In this document: positions 18,393 through 27,604 of the stretch, piece by piece
Numbering within the stretch: the stretch's first letter is position 1
Layout: each line of letters begins with the position of its first letter
NCBI GenBank assembly: GCA_964396265.1
Contig: CAYNEM010000015.1
Span: 1 to 64,000, forward strand
Length of the DNA: 64,000 bases
Direction: 5' to 3'
Source of the DNA: EA-27 sp964396265
GTDB taxonomy: Archaea > Thermoplasmatota > Thermoplasmata > RBG-16-68-12 > EA-27
Program-made: the position numbers and the translations under genes
Notes under the pieces: generated by a model
Told to the model about the DNA's origin: nothing
The model's database searches: none
Seen by the model: only the letters and a program-made list of their open reading frames with translations

Positions 18393-18419
18393 GGGACGGG
18401 GCGGGATGGCAGGGGCGCG

Positions 18420-18430
18420 TAAATAGATAT
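18420..18430 (-). promoter_or_regulatory. TATA-like box for the lipA operon
   Basis: On the minus strand atatctattta lies 28-38 bases before the lipA ATG, the spacing for a leaderless or very short-leader message that would also cover the E1-alpha and GNAT genes. Confidence 0.5.
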
Positions 18431-18546
18431 CCCGTTGCGTGCGCTCGATCGCGATTTCACGATGCTCGCCGCGGCCGTCTGATGGAAGGATACCTCAGGG
18501 CGGGAGTTGGGCTAATCGTTAAGTCGCCGCCAACCTAGCTACGCGC

Positions 18547-19485
18547 GTGCGCGGGCCGAGCCCCGTTTCGGTGGCAGAAGGCCTGAACGGCCGGATCGAG
18601 AAGACGCTCGCCATCGCTGCGCGCTGGGGCTACGGGCTCTCCGTGGACCAACTCGCCCGTCTCCTGTACGGCGGATCCGTCCCGGAGGCAGAGATCGTCC
18701 GGGCGCTGCGTGACGCATCCGGAGTCGCCCGGGAGGATGGGTTCGCGACCGTCTTGGGCCGAGAGGACCTCCTCGCAAAGTCGATCGACCGCCATCGGAC
18801 GAACGGCGCCCTGGCAAGCACGTATCTCGGGATCGCCCGCGATTTCGCGCGGGACCTCCTCCGCCACTCTCCGTTCGTCCGCGCGATCGCGGTCTCTGGA
18901 TCGACTGCCTCCGGAGGGCTCGGAGTCGGCGACGACGTCGACCTCAACCTGTTCTCGGAAAGCGGCGCGAAGTACGTCGTGTACCTGACCGCCATCCTCC
19001 TCGGCATCAAGTACTCCCTGCGATACCACCGCCGGTTCGCCCACGGGTCGCCTTACCTCGGCGTCCTCCCGAAGGTCACGTGCATCAACGTGGTGTGGAC
19101 AGAGGCTGAGTGCCGCCCGTTCGTCCGACAGGACGCGTCCCTGGCGTTCGAGCTGCTCCGATCGAAGCCCATCTTCGGCACGGATCACTACCGCCAAGTC
19201 CTCGGGGCGAATCCGTGGCTCGGGGACCACTTCCCCCAAGTCTTCGTGGAGGCCACCGAAGATCCGGTCGCGGCCCCGCCACCGTCGGGCCTTGCACGGC
19301 TCCAGGGATGGTTCGCCCTCGCGCCGGCACGCCGTCGTTGGCTAGATCGAACCTGCCGTTTCGCCGCGGGCGCGCTCCATCGGCTCATCGAGCTTTCGAG
19401 GGAGAGGGATCCCGAGGCGGTCCGGAGGACGCGGTTCCTGCGGCAGGTGAAATTCCCCTACGACCTGTTTCAGGATGGCCCATGA
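18547..19485 (+). CDS. Nucleotidyltransferase-fold protein
   Basis: 312 residues from GTG 18547. The middle carries a polymerase-beta style nucleotidyltransferase signature, AVSGSTASGGLGVGDDVDLN at about residues 116-135, with the G-S turn and the two spaced acidic residues that bind metal. The N-terminal 60 residues look like a small helical/winged module, and the C-terminus is Arg-rich and helical. The start of the glycosyltransferase gene overlaps its stop (ATGA), so the two are translated together. It may modify a glycan or lipid precursor, but the substrate is unknown. Confidence 0.7.
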   Translation: MRGPSPVSVAEGLNGRIEKTLAIAARWGYGLSVDQLARLLYGGSVPEAEIVRALRDASGVAREDGFATVLGREDLLAKSIDRHRTNGALASTYLGIARDFARDLLRHSPFVRAIAVSGSTASGGLGVGDDVDLNLFSESGAKYVVYLTAILLGIKYSLRYHRRFAHGSPYLGVLPKVTCINVVWTEAECRPFVRQDASLAFELLRSKPIFGTDHYRQVLGANPWLGDHFPQVFVEATEDPVAAPPPSGLARLQGWFALAPARRRWLDRTCRFAAGALHRLIELSRERDPEAVRRTRFLRQVKFPYDLFQDGP

Positions 19486-22328
19486 CGATCGACACGACGG
19501 TGCTTTCGGTCCTGTTCGCGTTCTTCGGCGCATTCTATTCGCTCCTTCTGGTCGCGATCATCTTGGCGCGACGTCGGCAATCGTACGAGGAGCGGACGGA
19601 CGACGGCTCCACCTTCAGCCTCCTGGTGCCCGCGAGGAACGAGGCGTCCGTGATCGAAGCGACCCTCGCTTCCCTCCTCGCGTTTGACTATCCCCCGGAC
19701 CGATTCGAGGTGCTCGTCGTCGACGACGGGTCGACGGACGGGACGTCGGAAGCGGTGCGCCGCCTGGCCCGCCAGCATGCAGAGCGAGTGCACGTTCTTC
19801 GCGTGCCCGTCGACCTCGCGGGCCGCGGAAAGTCGGAGGCGCTGAACCTCGGCCTTCGCGCGCTCCTCCGGAGCTCACGGTTCCGCGACAGCCCGTCTTG
19901 GATCGTCGGCGTGTTCGACGCGGACGGGGTAGCGGACCGGGACCTGCTCCGGAAGGCGGCGTTCCAATTCCGGGATGAGTCGATTGGCGGGGTGCAGGCG
20001 TCCGTGCGCATCGCGAACCGGGGCCGCTCCCGTCTCGCACGAATGCAAGACCTCGAGTTCTCGGCCTTCTCACGCGTCACCCAGATGATCCGGTCCCAGT
20101 TGGTAGGCTCGGCGAGCCTCGGGGGCAACGGCCAGTTCGTCCGCGCGAAGGCCCTCCGGTCGCTGAGGGTCTCGGGTAAGCCCTCGCGATTCTGGCGACC
20201 GGGCGCGCTCACGGAGGACCTCGAACTGTCGACGCGCCTCGCGCTCGCGGGCTGGAAGATCCGCCACCTGGCGACCAGCTACGTCCACCAAGAAGGCGTC
20301 GAGCGGTTCCGCGACCTGTTTCGTCAGCGCACGCGCTGGGCATGGGGTTCCTTACAGGTGTTCGTGGAGTACGTCCTCAAGCTGAAGATTGCTCGCGCGA
20401 AGGGCGTCCCGCTCCGGACCCGTCTCGATCTTGGCGTCACGCTCTCCCTGTTCATCCTTTCCCCGATGGTGCTCGTCGTCTGGCTCCTGACGATCCTCTC
20501 GTTCGCCGGGGTCCTCTCCGTGACGAACCAGCTCCCCGGGCTCCTGACGTTGGGGATATCGTTCGGGTTCTTCCCGGTGGTCGCGTGGGGGATGTGGCAG
20601 CAGCGCGAGTACCGGAGGTTGAGGCTGCCGCTCGACCTCCTCCTCTTCACCGCGTACACGTATCACTGGCTCCCGTGCCTCTACGTCGCGATCCTCCGCG
20701 TGATCGGAGGCGACGACTCGCGGTGGTTCAAGACTCGCCGGATTTCGGAGGGAGGCGGCGCGCTCCGGCCGCGTCTCGTCGATCGCGTAGCGGCGTGGGC
20801 GAAGCCGCCCAATGTGGCGGGCCTCGCCGCGTTCCTCGTGCTCGCCGCGGTCGCGGGGTTCCTCCGCTGGCAACGTGGCGGCTATCTCGATCCGTTCGAA
20901 GATGCGTACCAGCACTGGTGGATCTCAGGATACACGCTGCAGACTGGACAGTACTACGACTCGTTCTCCGCCATGACGCACGGAAACTGGTTGCCGCTGT
21001 ATGACTTCGCGATCATGCCCCTCTTCTCCCTGTTCGGCGTCCACAACATGGGGGCACTCAAGGGGCTGAGCCTCGCGCTTTCCCTCGCGACGATGGCCAT
21101 CGTCTTCCTCGTCGGCCTGCGGTCTCTCGGGAGGGGCGCGGCGTGGGCCGCGGCCGTGTTCTTCGCGTTCATGCCGTCCGGAATTCTCGGCGGCTCCATG
21201 GCGCTCCCGGAGGCGGCGACCGGCCTCGCCCTCATCGGTGCGTACTACCTCATGTTCCTCAGCCCCGCGCCGTCCACATCGCGGTACGGATTTGCCGCCG
21301 CAGCGCTGCTCATCGCGGTCGCCCTCCGCTACGAGGCCTGGCTGTTCACGGTCCTCCTCCTCGGATTCTACCTGGGGAGCAAGGCTCCGAAGATCGCGCG
21401 CGGCGACCTGCTGCTCGTCACGTCTCCCGCGCTCGTCTTCATGGGCGTCTGGCTCCTGTTCACCTCGCGGTGGGGGTTCCTCCCGAACATCGTGATCGCG
21501 CAGACCTCCGTGGACCTCCAGTACAAGGCCTCGATCGGCGCGCTCCCCGCGATCTCCGAGATCCTGGGGGATTTCTGGCGGGACTACGCGTCGCTGTCCC
21601 TCGTCCCGGTGTTCCTTGGGACCGCCTACGCGATCCGCTCGATCCGGCGGGAGTTCCTCGCCTTCGTGCTCCTCGCGTTCTATGCCGCCGAAGTCGGTTG
21701 GACGGGACTCGGCTACGGGACCCCGAGCGTCCGCTATCTGTACGTGACGCTGCCCGGCCTCACGGTTCTCGCCGGGATGGCCGTGGCGTCCGTCTGGCGG
21801 TACGCCAGATCCCTCGCGAAGGCCCCGGGCATTTCCTCGCGACGCGTGCACCGCGGTGCGGCCGTGGCCGTCGCGGTCCTCCTCGTGGCGGTGGTCGGGA
21901 TCTCGTCCGTCCACGACGGACTGGCGACCGCTTTCCCGTCCGACAATCCTGGATTCATGATGGGCGGCCGCGAGCGGGCGGGGCTCTTCCTCCGAGACCT
22001 TGCGCTGCCCACCGGAAAGCTCCTCCTCTCGGAGTCGCCGATCGCCGCCTATCTCAGCGGCCAGCCTCCGGGACGGATCATCGGCTCGAGCCTGTTGCCG
22101 GACAACGCGACGGCGGCGGCAGAATACCTCCAGGAGAACGTCGCGTATCTCGTGCTCGTGACCGTGCCCTGGTACAAGCTCCGCCGGCTGTTCCCGGAAC
22201 TCGCGGACGGCGCGAATACGCCGGAATTCCGCCTCCTGTTCGATGCGACAGGGCCCGAGTACGTGGCTGGCGGCCATCGGGTCCTCGTGTACGAGGTGCT
22301 GCCGCGGAGCGGAGGGATCGGGCCGTGA
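19482..22328 (+). CDS. Fusion of a GT2 glycosyltransferase with a GT-C (PMT-like) glycosyltransferase
   Basis: 948 residues. The N-terminal half is a processive-type GT2: a membrane helix at 8-29, VPARNEASVIEATLASLL, VVDDGSTDGTSEAV, the DxD-like FDADGVADRDLL, TEDLELSTRL and QRTRWAWGSL, then membrane helices to about residue 420. The C-terminal half, about residues 445-870, is a multi-spanning GT-C domain that begins with the acidic loop DPFEDAYQHWWISGY, as in dolichol-phosphate-sugar-dependent mannosyltransferases. Combining both activities suggests making a lipid-linked sugar and transferring it at the membrane. ATG 19482 overlaps the previous stop; the next gene overlaps its stop. Long upstream extension of the frame is a shadow. 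Confidence 0.82.
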   Translation: MTIDTTVLSVLFAFFGAFYSLLLVAIILARRRQSYEERTDDGSTFSLLVPARNEASVIEATLASLLAFDYPPDRFEVLVVDDGSTDGTSEAVRRLARQHAERVHVLRVPVDLAGRGKSEALNLGLRALLRSSRFRDSPSWIVGVFDADGVADRDLLRKAAFQFRDESIGGVQASVRIANRGRSRLARMQDLEFSAFSRVTQMIRSQLVGSASLGGNGQFVRAKALRSLRVSGKPSRFWRPGALTEDLELSTRLALAGWKIRHLATSYVHQEGVERFRDLFRQRTRWAWGSLQVFVEYVLKLKIARAKGVPLRTRLDLGVTLSLFILSPMVLVVWLLTILSFAGVLSVTNQLPGLLTLGISFGFFPVVAWGMWQQREYRRLRLPLDLLLFTAYTYHWLPCLYVAILRVIGGDDSRWFKTRRISEGGGALRPRLVDRVAAWAKPPNVAGLAAFLVLAAVAGFLRWQRGGYLDPFEDAYQHWWISGYTLQTGQYYDSFSAMTHGNWLPLYDFAIMPLFSLFGVHNMGALKGLSLALSLATMAIVFLVGLRSLGRGAAWAAAVFFAFMPSGILGGSMALPEAATGLALIGAYYLMFLSPAPSTSRYGFAAAALLIAVALRYEAWLFTVLLLGFYLGSKAPKIARGDLLLVTSPALVFMGVWLLFTSRWGFLPNIVIAQTSVDLQYKASIGALPAISEILGDFWRDYASLSLVPVFLGTAYAIRSIRREFLAFVLLAFYAAEVGWTGLGYGTPSVRYLYVTLPGLTVLAGMAVASVWRYARSLAKAPGISSRRVHRGAAVAVAVLLVAVVGISSVHDGLATAFPSDNPGFMMGGRERAGLFLRDLALPTGKLLLSESPIAAYLSGQPPGRIIGSSLLPDNATAAAEYLQENVAYLVLVTVPWYKLRRLFPELADGANTPEFRLLFDATGPEYVAGGHRVLVYEVLPRSGGIGP

Positions 22329-23182
22329 TGCGTCGCGGGCCCCTTCCCACATTCGCTCCTGGCCCGGATTATTACCCGTACGTCGCACGCGGTTACGATC
22401 TCGTGGGAAGCCACTACGACGAGATCGAGGGTCGGAATGCGATCAGCGAGAGGGTCCGCAAGGAGTCCATGAGGGCGGCCCTTCTCGCCTTCCGACCAGG
22501 GGATCGCGTGCTGGAGCTCGGGTGCGGGACGGGCCGGGATGCCGTCATGCTGGCGGCCCATGGGATTCACGTGGTCGCCACCGACGTCTCCCCGGCGATG
22601 ATCGCCATCACCCGGGAGCGGGCCAAACGGGAGGGTGTCGCTGACCTCGTGGAAGCGGCGGCTATGTCCGCAGCGGCGGCGGCGAGCTTGGAAGGACCGT
22701 TCGACGGCGTCTACTCTAACGGTGCGGTCTTCAACCTGGAGCCCGACATGGAGCGCGTCTCACTGGGGCTCGCCCGTTCCCTGCGTCCGGATGGACGCGC
22801 CATTGTGACCGCGGCGAATCGCGCCTCGCTTTTCGAACTCCTGTTCTACCCGTTCGTTCTTCGCCCGCGAAAGGCCTTCCGAAAGTTGGGAGATACGGTG
22901 CCAATCCCGATCTCCCGTGGCGGTCCAGGCAAGAGGTACGTCGTTCCCACTCGGTTCCTGTCCCCGAGCCAGTTCCTTGCCCATTTCGCGAGCGCGTTCG
23001 TCGTTGAGGACTGGAAGGGCCTCCAGATCCTGACGCCGCCGTGGAACCTGGTCGACATGGCGGTTCTGTTTCGTGGGGCTGTGGCTCCGATGGAGGCAGT
23101 GGAAGATCTCGTCGGTCGTTGGTGGGGCCTCCGGAGCATGGGGGCGATCTACCTCATCGTCCTTCGGCGGAAGGGATCGTGA
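22328..23182 (+). CDS. SAM-dependent methyltransferase
   Basis: 284 residues from ATG 22328, which overlaps the glycosyltransferase stop (TGATG). The Rossmann methyltransferase core is at about residues 55-170: VLELGCGTGRDAVMLAAHG is motif I and VVATDVSPAMIAI motif II, followed by GPFDGVYSNGAVFNLEP and LRPDGRAIVTAANR. The C-terminal half is hydrophobic and may contact membrane or lipid substrate. Position in the operon suggests methylation of a glycan or lipid carrier. Confidence 0.8.
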   Translation: MRRGPLPTFAPGPDYYPYVARGYDLVGSHYDEIEGRNAISERVRKESMRAALLAFRPGDRVLELGCGTGRDAVMLAAHGIHVVATDVSPAMIAITRERAKREGVADLVEAAAMSAAAAASLEGPFDGVYSNGAVFNLEPDMERVSLGLARSLRPDGRAIVTAANRASLFELLFYPFVLRPRKAFRKLGDTVPIPISRGGPGKRYVVPTRFLSPSQFLAHFASAFVVEDWKGLQILTPPWNLVDMAVLFRGAVAPMEAVEDLVGRWWGLRSMGAIYLIVLRRKGS

Positions 23183-24010
23183 GTGAGGCTCGAGCAACCC
23201 GAGACGGAGGTCGTGACCGCGGCCCAGGCGTACGACGCGTATGCGCCCCGTTACGACGGAATCCTGAACGAGAACCGGATCAATGCCTACTTGCGAAGGG
23301 AAACGAGCGGCGCGCTGCGGTCCCTCTTCAGCCCCGAGTCCCATCTCCTGGAGCTGGGCTGTGGCACCGGCGACGAGGCGTTCGCGCTCGCCGATGAGGG
23401 ATGCGAGATCGTAGCCCTCGACCCGTCGGCCGAAATGATCACGATCGCCCGATCGAAGGCCGCAAAACATCGACGGGGGAACCGCGTGACGTTCCTCCTC
23501 GGGACGGCCCGCGACGTCCCCAGGGTCCTCGAGGACGCCCCCGCAGCCTCCTTCGACGGAGCTTACTCCAGCTTCGCGCTCTCCTATGACGACGATCTTC
23601 GTCCGCTTGGCTCCATGCTCGCACGGCTCGTTCGGCCGGGAGGGCTCCTGGTTGTTGCCGCGATGAACCGCCTCTGTTTGTCGGAATCGTTGCTATCGAT
23701 GATGCTTCTCAGACCCCGACTCGCCGGCCGTCGACTCGGATCTCGGACGATGCACAAGGTCGGTCAGGTGCGCACGGTCGTATACCCCCGAACACCCCTA
23801 GGACTGTCTCACGCGTTCCGACCGGCATTCGCGGTCGAACAGCTACGGGCGCTCTGCGCAGTCCTCCCGCCGCACTACGCGAATCGCCCCTTGCAACGAT
23901 GGCCTGCCTTGCTCGACATCCTGGAGCGCGTGGACAACGCGGCAGGCCGTCGTCCTGTGTTCCGTATGCTCGGGGATCACGCGTTGGTGGTCATGCGCCG
24001 CGTTGCATAG
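23183..24010 (+). CDS. SAM-dependent methyltransferase, paralogue of the preceding gene
   Basis: 275 residues from GTG 23183, directly after the previous stop. Motif I is LLELGCGTGDEAFALADEG and motif II IVALDPSAEMITI, followed by FDGAYSSFALSYDD and LVRPGGLLVVAAMNRL. It has the same architecture as the upstream methyltransferase, so the pair probably arose by duplication and may modify neighbouring positions of one product. The 3' end overlaps the convergent GT2 gene by 20 bases. Confidence 0.8.
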   Translation: MRLEQPETEVVTAAQAYDAYAPRYDGILNENRINAYLRRETSGALRSLFSPESHLLELGCGTGDEAFALADEGCEIVALDPSAEMITIARSKAAKHRRGNRVTFLLGTARDVPRVLEDAPAASFDGAYSSFALSYDDDLRPLGSMLARLVRPGGLLVVAAMNRLCLSESLLSMMLLRPRLAGRRLGSRTMHKVGQVRTVVYPRTPLGLSHAFRPAFAVEQLRALCAVLPPHYANRPLQRWPALLDILERVDNAAGRRPVFRMLGDHALVVMRRVA

Positions 24011-24701
24011 CTTCGAGGCTCGCGAAGAGACCGCGGATGGAACGACGGAGTCGCCCTCGCCGCAAGTGTCCGATCAACGCCCCCATTTCCGCTACCGCGT
24101 CTTGGATCCACCCGCTCTTGTTTCCAATGCGGAAGAATGGAGAGATTTCGAAGCGGGAACTCAAATCGGCGTACTCGAGACCGTAGCGGAGATTGCGTCC
24201 CAACGGCGAAGGCTTGAGTCGGACGAAGGGGCCACGCAGGTTCTCGACCCTGCCTCCGGCGGCCTCGACCCGCAAGTAGTACTCGAGTGTCCAGAGGTAG
24301 AGATTGGAAAACGGGCCGAAACGACGGAGCGTCGAACCCGTGAGGAGCATGAGTCCACCGTGCCAGGACACGACATCCGCCCCGGTCCGAACATGGGCTT
24401 CGACGAGGCGTTGCGTGTAGTCGCGGGGGACGAGCGTGTTGCCATCAAAGAGGACGAACCGTTCGTTGGACGCCTGAAGGCAACCGGCCTGAACCGCCTC
24501 GGCCGTGTTGCCGACATCGACGCGAAGCATCTTCTGAGAGCGGCCCCGACCGATCAGCTCCGAGCCGTCGTCGCAACGGTCGAACACCAATATTAGTTCG
24601 TCGATAGGCAGGATGAGACGGTCGATGGAGTCCAATACTCTCTCAAGGACCGACGCCTCATCATGGATTGGCACGATACCGCTTAGCTTCTTGGCTTGCA
24701 T
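23991..24701 (-). CDS. Small glycosyltransferase family 2 protein
   Basis: 236 residues with a GT-A fold: SGIVPIHDEASVLERVLDSI, ELILVFDRCDDGSELIG, VLFDGNTLVPRDY (acidic residue in the DxD position) and a C-terminal basic tail. It is shorter than most GT2 enzymes and has no membrane helix. GC content is lower than in the upstream operon, and the gene is on the opposite strand, so it may be a later arrival. Sugar and acceptor are unknown. Confidence 0.7.
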   Translation of the reverse strand: MQAKKLSGIVPIHDEASVLERVLDSIDRLILPIDELILVFDRCDDGSELIGRGRSQKMLRVDVGNTAEAVQAGCLQASNERFVLFDGNTLVPRDYTQRLVEAHVRTGADVVSWHGGLMLLTGSTLRRFGPFSNLYLWTLEYYLRVEAAGGRVENLRGPFVRLKPSPLGRNLRYGLEYADLSSRFEISPFFRIGNKSGWIQDAVAEMGALIGHLRRGRLRRSIRGLFASLEAMQRGA

Positions 24702-24779
24702 TACGTTGTCGAGGGTGATTCGCCTAGGGCAGGTTAGAGCTTTGGATTCCGAATTCGACTAGCGTCACAAGTCGATGAA

Positions 24780-25390
24780 TACAGAAAAACAGCCCCGCTT
24801 CGAGCCAGCGCATTGAGTGGGGGGCGCCGTGGGACCCTTCGGAGCACCGCGGGATTCAGGGAATTGTCGGACCTACGGCAGTTGGGGACCTCGAGCGCCC
24901 GGTGTTGGTCCGGACGGTGGTAGTTGTATGTCGTTGGCAACCCTCGGAACGAAAGTGACGAACTGGATCGGAGGGCTCGTGGACGCAGCCCGATTGACGG
25001 CATGATCCAGCCGAGGATGTCGTGAGGGCCGTCCAGAGGCTAACGAGCCAGAGGTGCGCCTTCAGGATCTCGTGCATCCGGTTATGGGGCACGCGGACGC
25101 GGTCCCTTTCCATCTGGAGCTCTGGCCCAGGCGGCCATCCCGTACCCCTTGGCGGTCTCGGAGGACGAGGTCCACCTCCTCCGCGAACGTCGGCTTGGGT
25201 CTCTTGCCTGGCCTTCGGGGATCGGGAGCTCCCCGTATCCCGGTTCCGGCGGTACAGCTCGTTGGCCCACCGGCGGTCGACCTCCTGCGCCCACGGGATC
25301 CTCGAGTCGAGCGTCCACTTCTCCATCTCTCGGATGGTCCATCGGACCTTTCCCTCGTCGGTCTTCGTCACGCCGCTCGCATGCACGAGA
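24780..25390 (-). pseudogene. Degenerate IS481-like transposase remnant
   Basis: No single frame is intact, but pieces in successive minus-strand frames read like a DDE transposase of the IS481 type. The pieces are a helix-turn-helix part (WANELYRRNRDTGSSRSP, then a Lys/Arg-Pro-rich linker) near 25260, RVPHNRMHEILKAH near 25060, a short DILGWI piece near 25020, and the C-terminal YNYHRPDQHRALEVPN with LNALARSGAVFLYS near 24930-24790. Known elements of this family are about 1 kb, so the central catalytic part is mostly deleted. No clear terminal inverted repeats were found. It marks the left side of the lower-GC stretch ending near 27105. Confidence 0.6.
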
Positions 25391-25519
25391 GGGATAGTAA
25401 CTGAATTCGGGATAGACTAAATCTCCAAAATGTTCAGAAAAGACTAAGTATCAAAATGCTGCTACGACGCCTTCTCCGGGCTGACCTGTAATCGCTGGTC
25501 TCTCAGGGGGGGAGCGATC

Positions 25520-25792
25520 GTGCCAGGAAGACGATCTGAGCTCGAAATTGCTGTGGCGATCCTGAGGGCAATCAAAGAAGAAGCGAGCGACGCCGGGAAC
25601 GAAGCGAGGAGCAGTAGGGTGCAAGCCCGCGTATATCTGAGTTGGAACGTCTTCAATCGGCACATCTCGAAGCTCAGAGGACGTGGTCTGATCGGCGGCT
25701 CCAGTTTGATCCTGACAGACCCGGGGAAACGTTTACTGCGTCGATACGGAATGGAGGTGCGAAGCTTCTTGGAAGATTTCGGGTTTCTGTAG
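25520..25792 (+). CDS. Small winged-helix DNA-binding protein
   Basis: 90 residues from GTG 25520 with a gggggg-agc purine stretch upstream. The sequence follows the archaeal HTH_45-type winged helix: ELEIAVAILRAIKEEA, ARVYLSWNVFNRHISKLRGR as the recognition helix region, then GSSLILTDPGKRLLRRY as the wing. It could regulate the two secreted-protein genes downstream. The 130 bases before it are AT-rich with imperfect repeats of gactaa and caaaatg. Confidence 0.65.
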   Translation: MPGRRSELEIAVAILRAIKEEASDAGNEARSSRVQARVYLSWNVFNRHISKLRGRGLIGGSSLILTDPGKRLLRRYGMEVRSFLEDFGFL

Positions 25793-25894
25793 TTCGGTTC
25801 GCCAATCCATGCCAACGGTTCGGACCTCCGGTCCCGTCCTCCAATCCGAAAAGTTGTTGGCGGTGAATTATCATCCTCGGGCAGGGGTAGGGTC

Positions 25895-26464
25895 ATGAAG
25901 GCACCAAGTCACTCGGAAGGACAGACCACGGTTGGAACGAGAGATCGCAAACCGGTCGGTAGACCGGCTTCGAAAGCTCTGGTTTTTTGCGCTGCAATCG
26001 CGATCGTTCTAGTCGTACTCGGAGCCAATCCGCGGGCCGAGTCAGGGGGCTTGGACTCCGCAGTGCCAGGTACTGAGGTCCTCCAGATTGATGCTTCCGT
26101 TGGAGGGCACACGCCGGAGGGCCACTGGCTCATGGCAGTAGAACCCGTCACCCGGACATTGAACTTGACTGTGCGTATCATCTCGAGCGCTGGCGTCGCC
26201 GGAGCATTCCTTCGATTCCAAGAAGTAGGAGCCCTTGAAGGCACGTATCGGGCCGTCGACCTCTATCGTTTTCACGGTGACGACCTTGACGGATACTACT
26301 TGGGGCTTGCTCCTGCCCAAAGTGAACCTGGGTTCGTTTATTACTATTTTGAAGCATACTCGGTCGTGGGAGGTCACACTCTGGCCCCGAATGGAGGAGT
26401 GAGATACGTAATGAGAATCGTGCCATGGGGTGAAATGTTCGATCCTATGGAGGGATATCCGTGA
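25895..26464 (+). CDS. Secreted or membrane-anchored protein of unknown function
   Basis: 189 residues with a basic N-terminus and one hydrophobic segment at about 27-46 (ALVFCAAIAIVLVVLGA), which is a signal peptide or signal anchor. The rest is beta-prone (TRTLNLTVRIISSAGVAGAF) and ends without a second membrane helix. No family was recognised. The stop overlaps the next gene start by 4 bases (GTGA), so the two are cotranscribed. Codon use is less GC-rich than the window average. Confidence 0.65.
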   Translation: MKAPSHSEGQTTVGTRDRKPVGRPASKALVFCAAIAIVLVVLGANPRAESGGLDSAVPGTEVLQIDASVGGHTPEGHWLMAVEPVTRTLNLTVRIISSAGVAGAFLRFQEVGALEGTYRAVDLYRFHGDDLDGYYLGLAPAQSEPGFVYYYFEAYSVVGGHTLAPNGGVRYVMRIVPWGEMFDPMEGYP

Positions 26465-27105
26465 GGGTCCCGGTCCCATTGCTCGTAATCCTAGTTCTGG
26501 CCACAACCACGACAGGCGTGTTGCCTTTCTCACTCACTCAGCCTGTCCAGGGTCATCATGGTTGGCATGTGGTCCCTTTGATCTACACGAGGGTAGGCGG
26601 AACAACCTGGGGCAGCAGCTCAATCGTCTGGGACGGGAGCAAGTATGTAGCGGACGTCTATTGCCCCCCCGTGGTTCCCTCGGGCACTGCATATCGCTGG
26701 GCGCAAGCGGAAACCAGATGGTACGAATCTTGGCTGGGCGTTTCTGGTTACGTCACGAATGATCCGTTAAGCTTTGACACGTTTAACCTCGACATGGCGT
26801 TATCAGGGACCGGGAACAACATGTACGAGGCGCAACTCATCGTCGACCACGCCGACAGTTCGATGCTCCTTATAGGGTCCGGAATCACGAATGCCATTGA
26901 AGCGTACAATCTGCACGGCACCTGGGCGCATATCCATGGAGACGCTTACGTCCCCGAAACAGGGACTCAGTCATTCGTCTTTGGCGACTTCTACAGGGCA
27001 CGGACCGTCGCGCAGTGTTCTTCGTACTCTTCGCCGTCGGGTGCGGGCAGCACCGACGCGCCGCAGAATTATCTCGGGGCGAATGTATGGGTTTGGGCTA
27101 CGTAG
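26461..27105 (+). CDS. Secreted protein of unknown function
   Basis: 214 residues from GTG 26461 with a signal peptide at 1-24 (LLVILVLATTTTGVLPFS). The mature region is Trp/Tyr/Ser-rich and beta-like (VVPLIYTRVGGTTWGSSSIV), with two Cys residues. It overlaps the preceding secreted-protein gene by 4 bases and shares its lower GC. No family was recognised. The pair may encode partner exoproteins. Confidence 0.65.
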   Translation: MRVPVPLLVILVLATTTTGVLPFSLTQPVQGHHGWHVVPLIYTRVGGTTWGSSSIVWDGSKYVADVYCPPVVPSGTAYRWAQAETRWYESWLGVSGYVTNDPLSFDTFNLDMALSGTGNNMYEAQLIVDHADSSMLLIGSGITNAIEAYNLHGTWAHIHGDAYVPETGTQSFVFGDFYRARTVAQCSSYSSPSGAGSTDAPQNYLGANVWVWAT

Positions 27106-27186
27106 GTTGGATGAAGTCCCACCGCACGAAATTTCTGGATGGTTAGATCAGACACCGTGGCAAACCCGAGCTCTGCCACGGCTTAA

Positions 27187-27507
27187 TCACCCGTGCGCGA
27201 ACTCCACGCCCAAGCCGCCGCGCGGGTAGTTCCATCGGATCGCGCCGCTCCCGAGCTTGTGGCACACGATCGTGCAGGCGCCGAGCTCGATGCAACCCTC
27301 GATGTTGTACACCATCTGCCCGTTCTCCCAGCGATACACCTGCGCGGGGCACACATAGAGGCACGGCTTCAACGCACACGACTTGCACGTGTCCGTCTCG
27401 ACGACGATGAAAGGCTCCTCGTCCCGCTCGAACTTGTCCAACGCGAGGCGGTCGTCCGCGGTCAACGCCTTCTCGACGGGCGGGTGCTCCTTGGCGGGAG
27501 AGGGCAC
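27187..27507 (-). CDS. fixX: Ferredoxin-like protein FixX
   Basis: 106 residues from GTG 27507. It carries a ferredoxin domain with CKSCALKPCLYVCPAQVY and a second cluster of cysteines, CIELGACTIVC, the FixX pattern rather than a standard 2x[4Fe-4S] ferredoxin. FixX is the iron-sulfur partner of FixC and passes electrons from EtfAB to quinone or ferredoxin. The gene is divergent from fixC across a 97-base spacer holding a TATA box for each. Confidence 0.85.
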   Translation of the reverse strand: MPSPAKEHPPVEKALTADDRLALDKFERDEEPFIVVETDTCKSCALKPCLYVCPAQVYRWENGQMVYNIEGCIELGACTIVCHKLGSGAIRWNYPRGGLGVEFAHG

Positions 27508-27528
27508 ACGCCGATGATTCGTCCTCGC

Positions 27529-27578
27529 CTATAAGAGTCCTCGTCGAGAGGCAGCGCCCGGGTCAAACACTTATACAC
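27529..27578. promoter_or_regulatory. Divergent fixX/fixC promoter pair
   Basis: For fixX the minus-strand box cttatag lies at 27529-27535, 22-28 bases before its GTG. For fixC the box ttatacac lies at 27571-27578, 27-34 bases before its ATG. Both spacings suit leaderless transcripts. Confidence 0.5.
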
Positions 27579-27604
27579 GCGTCGGTCTAACGGCGCGCGT
27601 ATCC

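Noticed and set aside
18393..18546. Possible tRNA or small RNA in the lipA upstream spacer
   Set aside because: No cloverleaf pairing or conserved T-loop sequence was found; only TATA-like words are visible.
19110..19481. Upstream extension of the GT2/GT-C frame
   Set aside because: The extra 124 residues are Pro/Arg-rich and overlap the nucleotidyltransferase gene; ATG 19482 gives a normal GT2 start with an ATGA overlap.
21143..22327. Upstream extension of the methyltransferase frame
   Set aside because: It covers the GT-C domain in a shadow frame; the true start overlaps the upstream stop at 22328.
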